This document shows, piece by piece, positions 6,110 to 13,432 of a stretch of 18,490 nt of DNA. The position numbers were made by a program, and so were the translations under genes. Origin of the DNA: JBIOWF01 sp044868295 (lineage in GTDB: Bacteria > Actinomycetota > Actinomycetes > Streptosporangiales > Streptosporangiaceae); NCBI GenBank assembly GCA_044868295.1, contig JBIOWF010000053.1, forward strand, positions 1-18,490. The letters are read 5' to 3'. Every line of letters begins with the position of its first letter. Positions within the stretch are counted from its first letter, which is position 1. The notes below the pieces were generated by a model, which was not told where the DNA came from, ran no database searches, and worked only from the letters and a program-made list of their open reading frames with translations.

Positions 6110-7273
6110 CCAGCCGAGGTCGACAATCTTGCGCCGATGGCTGTGAACGCCGCGGTCTCCCCGGCCGGATTCACTCAGCCCACCACTGATGACCTCGCGC
6201 TTTTGAGCCACGAGGCGGGCCGGTGGATCGTTGACGGGCACGCGCTGCCCGACCTGATCACGGGCGACGCGCTGGCGCGGCTGCGGCGGTTCCGGGGCGT
6301 GCGCGTCCAGTGGCCGGAGTCTCCCGTTCCAATGGAACCGATCACGCAACTGGCCGCGGCGGGCCTGCCACTCGTGGGAGGACAGGCGCCGGGCTGGGTC
6401 GCCGACAGGACACTGGCCGAGCTGATCGCGGATGACCGCTGGCTGCGGGAGGAGACCGACAGCGCGGGCACCTCCGTGTCCGACCTGCGGCGGGAGGAGG
6501 TCAGCGTACGGCTCCGCCGGCACGTGTTCCGCCGCGTCCGCCCCTCGGGCGAGAAGATCAGTGTGATCATGGCCAGCAGGCGGCCGTCGATGGTGGAGTG
6601 GGCGCTCGCCCAGATCGCGCGGCAGCGCCACGTGGACGTCGAGGTCGTGCTGGCCTTGCACGGCCACCCCGCCGCCACGATCCAGGAGGCCGTCGCCGGT
6701 TTCCCGCTCCCGCTGACCGTCGTCGAGGCCGGTCGGGAGCACGTGCTCGGAGACGTCCTCAACCAGGCCGCCGAGGCGGCGAGCGGTGACGTGCTGGCCA
6801 AATGGGACGACGACGACTGGTACGGCCCAGAGCACCTCGCCGACCTGCTGATGGCCAGGGCCTACTCCGGCGCGGAGGTGGTGGGCTGCGCCCCCCAGTT
6901 CTTCTATCTCGAACCGCTCGACGTCACGATCAGGCGGACCGACTACCCCAGCGAGATGCGGGCCGGTCACGTCGCGGGCGGCACGATCCTGCTGGGCAGG
7001 CGGTTGTTCGAGGAGATCGGCGGGTTCGGCCCGCGGGCCAGGGGAGAGGACGCGCACCTGCTGCGCGCCGCCGAGGCCGCGGGCAGCGCCGTTTACCGCA
7101 CGCACGGCCTCGGCTACGCTCTGCGCCGCTCGCTGAGCACTGAGCACACGTGGCAGCTGCCACTTGGGCATTTCCTGAGAGTTGCCACGAATCAGTGGCG
7201 TGGATTTCGCCCGAGCCTGATTCTGGAATCACCTGACGCGGATGGAAGCCTGACGCCGATTGGAGCAGCGTGA
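6107..7273 (+). CDS. Glycosyltransferase family 2-like protein
   Basis: A cytoplasmic protein of 388 residues. Residues 1-150 are an N-terminal region I do not recognise. From about 152 (EKISVIMASRRPSMVEWAL) a GT-A nucleotide-sugar fold begins, with the acidic metal/donor motif AKWDDDDWYGPEHL (D234-D237). A family-2-type acceptor region follows (about 277-345: VAGGTILLGRRLFEEIGGFG and RGEDAHLL). It probably adds a sugar to a glycan or lipid carrier; donor and acceptor are unknown. The ATG at 6107 is the first start in the frame and sits 6 bases after a -10-like box, suggesting leaderless translation. The next glycosyltransferase gene follows after 92 bases on the same strand and may be co-expressed. 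Confidence 0.85.
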   Translation: MPAEVDNLAPMAVNAAVSPAGFTQPTTDDLALLSHEAGRWIVDGHALPDLITGDALARLRRFRGVRVQWPESPVPMEPITQLAAAGLPLVGGQAPGWVADRTLAELIADDRWLREETDSAGTSVSDLRREEVSVRLRRHVFRRVRPSGEKISVIMASRRPSMVEWALAQIARQRHVDVEVVLALHGHPAATIQEAVAGFPLPLTVVEAGREHVLGDVLNQAAEAASGDVLAKWDDDDWYGPEHLADLLMARAYSGAEVVGCAPQFFYLEPLDVTIRRTDYPSEMRAGHVAGGTILLGRRLFEEIGGFGPRARGEDAHLLRAAEAAGSAVYRTHGLGYALRRSLSTEHTWQLPLGHFLRVATNQWRGFRPSLILESPDADGSLTPIGAA

Positions 7274-7365
7274 CCTTGTTCGAGGCACGTTTGCCAGAAG
7301 CACGCTGATGGAACCACCGTTGTTGGAAGTGCCGTTTTGAAGCATCGTTACTGTTGGGGAACACC

Positions 7366-9021
7366 ATGACGCCGCGCATCCGGGGAAACGACCACACCGT
7401 GCTCCGGCCACCGGGCCTGGGCTCTCCGTGGACCCCCACGCTGCGGATCTCCGTCGTCATCCCCGCCTACGGCGGCCAGGAGAAACTCGATCTCACGCTG
7501 GCCGGCCTCGCCGTACAGACCTATCCGGCCGAGCTGATCGAAGCGATCGTCGTCGACAACGGTAGCCGGCCGCCGCTGCGGCTGCCGGAGATCCGGCCAC
7601 GGCACACCCGGTTGATCGTCTGTGCGACGCCCGGCCGGGCCAACGCCCGGAACGCGGGCCTGGCCGCCGCCACCGGCGACGTCATCCACTGGATGGATTC
7701 CGACGTGGTGCCGGAAAGGGAGGAGGTGGAGGCGCACATGCGCTGGCACCACCTCGCCCCCTATCTGGTCGTCACGGCGTATCTGCGCTTCACGACCGCC
7801 CCTCTGCCGAGCCCCGGTGAGGTGTCGGCGGCCGAGGATCTCGCGAAGTTCTTCGAACCGGCCGAGCCGCACGCGTGGATCGAGGCCTTGGCCGAGCGCA
7901 CGCAGGGGCTCACCCGCACACACCGGGCGTTCAGCGTGCACATCGGCGGCGCCACCTCGGTCAACGCCCGGCTGTTCGAGCGGACCGGAGGGATGGACAC
8001 CGACCTGTTCCTCGGCCAGGACACGGAGATGGGCTACCGGCTCGCGCAGGCCGGAGCGGTGTTCATCGCCGACCCCGAGGCGCGCGCCTACCATCTCGGT
8101 CCGTCGATGCGCATGCGGGACGGCGACTCGATCAGTCGTGTGAGCCACGCGCTGGTGACCGGCCGCATCCCCACCTACGCGTGGCTGCGCACGCATCCCC
8201 GCAGGCAGTGGAAGATTCCGCTGCTGGAGGTCGTCGTGGACGCGACGCGGGGGTCCTACGACGACGTCCGCGCCACTGTCGACGCGGTGCTGGCAGGGAC
8301 GCTGACCGATGTGTCCGTCCTGCTGACCGGCCCGTGGGACCGGCTGGTGCCCGAGCGCCGCGCGCCGCTCAAGGATCCCGACCTCGATCTCGTGCTGCTG
8401 CGTGCCCACTTCGAGCAGGAAGGCCGGGTACGGCTGGCCGCGTCGGCCGGGGACACGTTCGTTCCGTTCCGGTTTCACGTCCCCCCGGGCTGGGTGCCCG
8501 GAGAGGACACCCTGCACCAGTTGCTCACGACGGCCAAGAACGACGGGCTCGGACTGGTCAGCGTCCTGCTGTCGGAGGGACCGGAAGGGATAGCGCGCGC
8601 CCGCCTGGAGCGCACCGAGGCCTTCGCCCGGGCCCGGCTGCTCGTGGAGCCGGGCGAGGAGATCGACGCCGTGGTGGACGACGTGTTCGGAACGTGCTGG
8701 GTCGACGCCCAGACGTACCGGTTCGTCCCGGCCGCCGAGGCTGAGCCGTTCATGAGCCCCCGAGACGCCTACCGGGCGCGGGTCAAGGCTCAGGCGGAGG
8801 TGGAGCGGCTCAACAAGGAGGTCGAGCGCCTGCGCGGCCAGGTCGCCCGCTGGCGGGACGAGGCCGGCCGGTGGCGCAGGACGGCCGTGGAGTTCCGCCG
8901 CGAGATGGGCACCCTGCGCAGGGAGATCGGCGTGCTCAAGCGCACGCACAGCCTGCGCAGCATCGCCCGTGGCCTGGCCCGGCCCTTCAAGAACTCCAAC
9001 ACACCCGCCAAGGACTCTTGA
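7366..9021 (+). CDS. Two-domain family 2 glycosyltransferase with coiled-coil tail
   Basis: 551 residues. The GT-A domain runs from about 27 (ISVVIPAYGGQEKLDLTL) to about 250, with the donor motif D111-S-D113 (IHWMDSDVV) and GQDTEMGYRLAQAG in the acceptor/catalytic part. A second domain (about 285-460, from PLLEVVVDATRG) has no family I can name but is shared with the convergent gene at 9077-10651. Residues about 470-525 form a charged heptad-like coiled coil (VERLNKEVERLRG), then a basic tail, suggesting oligomerisation or membrane association. The ATG at 7366 has GGGGA at 7356-7360 with a 5-base gap; a TTG at 7354 is less likely. It probably acts on a surface polysaccharide; the specificity is unknown. 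Confidence 0.88.
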   Translation: MTPRIRGNDHTVLRPPGLGSPWTPTLRISVVIPAYGGQEKLDLTLAGLAVQTYPAELIEAIVVDNGSRPPLRLPEIRPRHTRLIVCATPGRANARNAGLAAATGDVIHWMDSDVVPEREEVEAHMRWHHLAPYLVVTAYLRFTTAPLPSPGEVSAAEDLAKFFEPAEPHAWIEALAERTQGLTRTHRAFSVHIGGATSVNARLFERTGGMDTDLFLGQDTEMGYRLAQAGAVFIADPEARAYHLGPSMRMRDGDSISRVSHALVTGRIPTYAWLRTHPRRQWKIPLLEVVVDATRGSYDDVRATVDAVLAGTLTDVSVLLTGPWDRLVPERRAPLKDPDLDLVLLRAHFEQEGRVRLAASAGDTFVPFRFHVPPGWVPGEDTLHQLLTTAKNDGLGLVSVLLSEGPEGIARARLERTEAFARARLLVEPGEEIDAVVDDVFGTCWVDAQTYRFVPAAEAEPFMSPRDAYRARVKAQAEVERLNKEVERLRGQVARWRDEAGRWRRTAVEFRREMGTLRREIGVLKRTHSLRSIARGLARPFKNSNTPAKDS

Positions 9022-9076
9022 GCGGCGGACCAAGACTCCCGTGGAGACCCCGGGGCTCAGGCCTGGGGAGGACAGG

Positions 9077-10651
9077 TCAAGTGCGGCGGAAGATGCCGCT
9101 GAGGCGGCTTCGCGCCGAGGGTTGGTCCGAGGGCGCCGGGGCGGCCTTCTGAGATCCGGGCACGTTTGAAGGCGAAGGAGTGGGCGTCCGGGGTTCCGGG
9201 CCGTCCTTGGCGGGGATGGCGCGCTCCGGGGTGCTCGTCTCGGGCCAGAACTCCTTCGCCAGGGCGTGCCGCACACCGTGCGTCTCGTCGATGACGCCGA
9301 TGATCTCGTCCAGACCGTTGTCGCCGTCGTTGTCGCTCTTGGGCAAGGGGGCGAGCAGAAGACGGGCACGGGCGACCGCCTCGGTCCGTTCGAGCCGGGC
9401 CGTACGGCCGTCGGGGAAGGTGATGACCAGCAGGCCCAGGCGTTCCTCGGTCATCACCTTGGTCATCCGCTCAAGCGAGTCGCGCGCGAGGTGGGGGTCG
9501 AGCGGGCCGGTGTAGCGGAAGGGCGCGGGCGCGGCCGTCGGCGCGGCTTCGCCGGCGAGCCGGACCCGGGGGTCGTGTGCGAAACCGTCCCGCAGCAGGG
9601 CGAGCTCGAACGACGGATCGCCGGGCGCCGCGTGCCCGAGGCCGGACCACGGGCCCGGCAATGTGACCGCCACGTCGGTCAGCGTGCCGCCGAGCGCCGC
9701 CATGACCGCCGCGCGCGACTCCCGCTCCCCGGCCCCCGTGACGTCCAGGACGATCTCGACGTACGGCACGAGCCACCGCCGGGCGCGCTCCTTGCGCAGG
9801 TCGCGGCGGAGCGGCACCTTCTGCGCCAGATGGGTTTCGACGAGGCGGACGATGGACTCGCGGTGTTCGCCCCGCTGCGCGGGCAGCCCCAGGTGCACGG
9901 CCCGGGCCTCCGCGTCCGGGACGAACACGGCTCCCGCCTGAGCCAGCCGGTACGCGAACTCGGTGTCCTGGCCGCGGATGACCTGCGCGTCGAAGCCGCG
10001 CACCTCGTTCAGGAGGGCGCGGCGCACCGACACGGTCGGCCCGGTGCAGACCTGGTAGGGGTTCTTGCTGGACCGGAGCCCGTTGAGGCGGCGGATCGTC
10101 TCCTCGGTGGAGCTGGAGACCAGCGCCGACGGGTCGAACAGCGTCTCCAGTTCGCCGTCTCGTACGGCGTCGCGGACCTGGCCGGGAGTGAGAGCGGGCT
10201 CGGGGGTGAACTTCTTTCCGCCGATCGTGACCAGATAGTCGGTGAGATGCTGCCAGCGGACGAGCGCCTCCAGGTGTTCCCGGCAGATCACCATGTCGGC
10301 GTCCAGTCGCTGGACGATCTCGCCTTCGGCGACCGCGATCCCGGCGTTCATGGCGTGCCCCGCGCCCCGGCCGCCCGGAGGGCTGGGGATGATCCTGGTG
10401 TTCTCGGGCCGGATCTCCGGCAGCCGCAGCGGCGGCTCGCTGCCGTCGTCGACGACGACGACCTCGGTGAGGGAGCTCGGGTAGGTCTGCTCGGAAAGCG
10501 CGGCGAGCGTGAGATCCAGCCGGTGCTGCCCGCCGTGGGCGGGGATGACGACGCTCACCGGCAGCGACGGAGCCCAGGAGCCGAGGGGCGGCGGCGTCAG
10601 CGGAGAGTAGTCGTTGTGCCTGATCCTGGGCCGCCGCCCGCCGTTTGTCAT
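9077..10651 (-). CDS. Two-domain family 2 glycosyltransferase, convergent paralog
   Basis: 524 residues on the minus strand, a clear paralog of the product of 7366-9021. Both begin PRIR-ND, share SVVIPA-GGQ--LDLTLA and PPLRLPEIRP, and share RGQDTEFAYRLAQAG-type and RARLERTEA-type motifs in the GT-A and second domains. The donor motif is D117-A-D119 (QRLDADMV). Instead of a coiled coil it ends in a Pro/Ser-rich tail. The ATG (10651-10649) has GGAG about 5 bases upstream on the minus strand. Its stop lies 55 bases from that of the paralog, with no clear terminator between them. It is transcribed divergently from thrC. Likely a paired or alternative enzyme for the same glycan; the substrate is unknown. 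Confidence 0.88.
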   Translation of the reverse strand: MTNGGRRPRIRHNDYSPLTPPPLGSWAPSLPVSVVIPAHGGQHRLDLTLAALSEQTYPSSLTEVVVVDDGSEPPLRLPEIRPENTRIIPSPPGGRGAGHAMNAGIAVAEGEIVQRLDADMVICREHLEALVRWQHLTDYLVTIGGKKFTPEPALTPGQVRDAVRDGELETLFDPSALVSSSTEETIRRLNGLRSSKNPYQVCTGPTVSVRRALLNEVRGFDAQVIRGQDTEFAYRLAQAGAVFVPDAEARAVHLGLPAQRGEHRESIVRLVETHLAQKVPLRRDLRKERARRWLVPYVEIVLDVTGAGERESRAAVMAALGGTLTDVAVTLPGPWSGLGHAAPGDPSFELALLRDGFAHDPRVRLAGEAAPTAAPAPFRYTGPLDPHLARDSLERMTKVMTEERLGLLVITFPDGRTARLERTEAVARARLLLAPLPKSDNDGDNGLDEIIGVIDETHGVRHALAKEFWPETSTPERAIPAKDGPEPRTPTPSPSNVPGSQKAAPAPSDQPSARSRLSGIFRRT

Positions 10652-10749
10652 GCCCGCTCCGAACGTCAGGGATCAATTCGCCGTCAACGCTAACTGATCG
10701 GATTTGTCGGTAGGCGGACGGCGCATCACCGATGCTAGGCCGTTGGCCG

Positions 10750-10755
10750 TAGACT
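10750..10755 (+). promoter_or_regulatory. Possible -10 box of thrC
   Basis: TAGACT lies 55 bases before the thrC start in the 159-base divergent intergenic region. TAGGCC at 10736-10741, preceded by TGC, is an alternative. I see no convincing -35 box for either. Confidence 0.3.
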
Positions 10756-10777
10756 CTGTGCCCAATACCGCAGGTAG

Positions 10778-10795
10778 CACGCGCGAGCGCGCGTG
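10778..10795 (+). promoter_or_regulatory. Perfect dyad just before the thrC ribosome binding site
   Basis: CACGCGCG (10778-10785) and CGCGCGTG (10788-10795) are perfectly complementary. In RNA this gives a 7-bp stem with a GAGC loop. It ends 3 bases before the strong Shine-Dalgarno GGAGGAG (10799-10805). It could affect ribosome access, or be a protein-binding site on DNA. Confidence 0.5.
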
Positions 10796-10810
10796 GGTGG
10801 AGGAGCAATC

Positions 10811-11869
<1,059 letters not shown>

Positions 11870-11889
11870 CCCATCGCCCGTTGATCGTG

Positions 11890-11905
11890 CGAGCCTCCGG
11901 GCTCG
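11890..11905 (+). terminator. Hairpin with UCCG tetraloop after thrC
   Basis: CGAGCC-TCCG-GGCTCG forms a 6-bp stem closed by a UNCG-type loop, 20 bases after the thrC stop. No T-tract follows, so it may be a weak terminator or an RNA 3'-end stabiliser. Confidence 0.4.
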
Positions 11906-11979
11906 GCCGCCGACCTGAGTGACCCCGTTCGCGATCACGTGGCGCGGGGCATGCGGGCCGGTCATATGGGGTCGGCGTG

Positions 11980-11993
11980 TACATGATCATGTA
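11980..11993 (+). promoter_or_regulatory. 14-bp perfect palindrome upstream of thrB
   Basis: TACATGATCATGTA is a perfect palindrome about 100 bases before thrB. Its core CATGATCAT recurs at 13317-13325, at nearly the same distance before rho. The surrounding region (11930-12060) also contains several GATCAC/GCGATC words and an inverted repeat CGCGTA-N18-TACGCG (12007-12036). A transcription-factor site is plausible. Confidence 0.4.
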
Positions 11994-12092
11994 AGCGGGT
12001 CGCGCACGCGTAACATGCATGCGGATCACATACGCGATCAGGCCCGCTGATCGGCAATCCCCAGTTATCGATCTCACTGGTCTAGGTGATGA

Positions 12093-13022
12093 ATGACAGG
12101 TAGCACCAGCGTCGTCGTCCGAGTTCCGGCGACGAGCGCCAACCTCGGGCCGGGGTTCGACAGCCTCGGCCTCGCGCTCGATCTGCACGACGAGGTGGAG
12201 GTCGCCCTCACCGAGCAGGCGGGCGTCACCATCGACGTGGAGGGCGCGGGCGCCGGGGAGCTCGACCTGGGCGAGGGCCATCTGATCGTCCGGACGTTGC
12301 GCACCACGTTCGACCGCATGGGCGCGCCCCAACCGGCGGGCCTGCGGCTGCGCTGCGTCAACCGGATCCCGCACGCGCGCGGCCTCGGCTCGTCCTCCGC
12401 CGCGATCTGCGCGGGCATCCTGGCCGCCAGGGCGCTGGCCGGTGCGGCGCACGCCGTACGCGATCTGTCGGATGACGAGGCGTTCGCGCTGGCCACCGAG
12501 CTGGAGGGGCACCCGGACAATGTGGCGCCCTGTCTGGCCGGAGGGCTCACCATCGCCTGGACGGACCAGTCGGGCACGCCGCACATGGTGAAACTGGCTC
12601 CGCACGAGGACATCCGGCCGGTCGTCCTGATCCCGGACTTCCGGCTGTCCACCGAAGAGGCGCGCGGCCTGCTGCCCAAGGACGTGCCCCACGCCGACGC
12701 CGCCGCGAACTCGGGGCGGGCGGCGCTGCTCATCGCGGCGCTCACCCAGAGGCCGGAACCCGGACTGCTGCTCGCCGCGACCGAAGACCGTCTTCACCAG
12801 AACTACCGCGCGCCTGCCATGCCGCTGACCGCGGATCTGGTACAACGTCTGCGCACGATCGGGGTTCCCGCGGTGGTCTCGGGGGCGGGCCCCACGGTCC
12901 TGGCGTTTTCTCCATCGGATTCGCAGGATTTGATCGCGCCAGAAGTGGGTAATGAGTGGCTAATCCAGCCTTTGAACGTCGACCTGCTCGGTGCGGGCGT
13001 TCGGTTTCCCGAGACACGCTGA
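12093..13022 (+). CDS. thrB: Homoserine kinase
   Basis: This GHMP-family kinase phosphorylates homoserine to O-phosphohomoserine with ATP, feeding ThrC. The 309 residues match the family. VPATSANLGPGFDSLGLAL (11-29) is the conserved N-terminal motif, and IPHARGLGSSSAAI (92-105) is the ATP-binding glycine/serine loop. The C-terminal GHMP motif is seen in VVSGAGPTVLAF. The ATG at 12093 has AGGTG at 12084-12088 with a short 4-base gap; an overlapping TCTAGGT could also serve as a -10 element. It lies downstream of thrC and upstream of rho, as in Streptomyces. Confidence 0.95.
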   Translation: MTGSTSVVVRVPATSANLGPGFDSLGLALDLHDEVEVALTEQAGVTIDVEGAGAGELDLGEGHLIVRTLRTTFDRMGAPQPAGLRLRCVNRIPHARGLGSSSAAICAGILAARALAGAAHAVRDLSDDEAFALATELEGHPDNVAPCLAGGLTIAWTDQSGTPHMVKLAPHEDIRPVVLIPDFRLSTEEARGLLPKDVPHADAAANSGRAALLIAALTQRPEPGLLLAATEDRLHQNYRAPAMPLTADLVQRLRTIGVPAVVSGAGPTVLAFSPSDSQDLIAPEVGNEWLIQPLNVDLLGAGVRFPETR

Positions 13023-13063
13023 TGCCTCTTCGACCTCCAGGGAATAGCTGTGTGCGCTGGTGA

Positions 13064-13072
13064 TGTTAGGCT
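13064..13072 (+). promoter_or_regulatory. Extended -10 promoter of rho
   Basis: TGTTAGGCT contains TAGGCT (13067-13072) preceded by TGT, an extended -10. The same TAGGCT hexamer appears in the rpmE and secreted-protein promoter regions. Predicted leader length is about 350 bases. No clear -35 box is seen, as expected for extended -10 promoters. Confidence 0.5.
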
Positions 13073-13348
13073 GATAGCCGCACCAGGTGCCCCCGTGTTG
13101 GGTGCGTGCTTGTCATTCGCACATCGCTGCACTTCGCTTCGCGTCCTTCGACGCGGGCAGGGCGATTTCCCGAAAACCGTCACCTCCCGTTGGCCCACTT
13201 CCGGTTGGCGTATCGAGAGGCCGCGTTCTCGGAGACATGCGCGTTCGAACCACCTCGACATCTGGTCGGCGGTGGCAATCCGGGGGGCGACTCCCGGGCC
13301 CCTACCGCTCGCGAGTCATGATCATCAACACACTAGATTCGCGAAGCC

Positions 13349-13373
13349 CGACCCGGTCTGTCCCGCCGGGTCG
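13349..13373 (+). promoter_or_regulatory. Stable hairpin in the rho leader
   Basis: CGACCCGG (13349-13356) and CCGGGTCG (13366-13373) pair perfectly around a 9-base loop, 60 bases before the rho start. No T-tract follows, so it is more likely an RNA folding element than a terminator. Confidence 0.45.
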
Positions 13374-13432
13374 CACCACCGGGACGCCTGGACGAACGAG
13401 TCCGACGCCCGACCCCTGGGAAGGACCCTTAG

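Larger units (their letters stand above)
13023..13432 (+). promoter_or_regulatory. Long untranslated leader of rho
   Basis: 410 bases lie between thrB and rho with no credible gene. They hold an extended -10 promoter near 13064-13072, a 6-bp hairpin with loop CTTC (13140-13155), the CATGATCAT motif (13317-13325), a TAGATT box (13334-13339) that may be a second -10, and an 8-bp hairpin (13349-13373). A long leader fits autogenous control of rho by Rho-dependent attenuation, known from other bacteria; for this gene it is inference. Confidence 0.5.

Noticed and set aside
9022..9076. Shared terminator between the convergent glycosyltransferase genes
   Set aside because: Short palindromes such as CCCCGGGG and CAGGCCTG exist, but no stem with loop and T-tract on either strand.
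7348..9369. Minus-strand open frame of 673 codons
   Set aside because: Lies opposite the GT2 gene at 7366-9021, whose motifs are intact; the antisense product has no recognisable domain.
9266..10693. Plus-strand open frame of 475 codons
   Set aside because: Shadow of the minus-strand glycosyltransferase at 9077-10651, which has a complete GT-A domain and a paralog next door.
4108..10810. Mobile element or genomic island with boundaries
   Set aside because: No transposase, integrase, flanking direct repeats or tRNA attachment site is visible, so insertion is only inferred from gene order.
10652..10810. Threonine attenuator peptide before thrC
   Set aside because: No short frame rich in Thr or Ile codons with a ribosome binding site and terminator was found.
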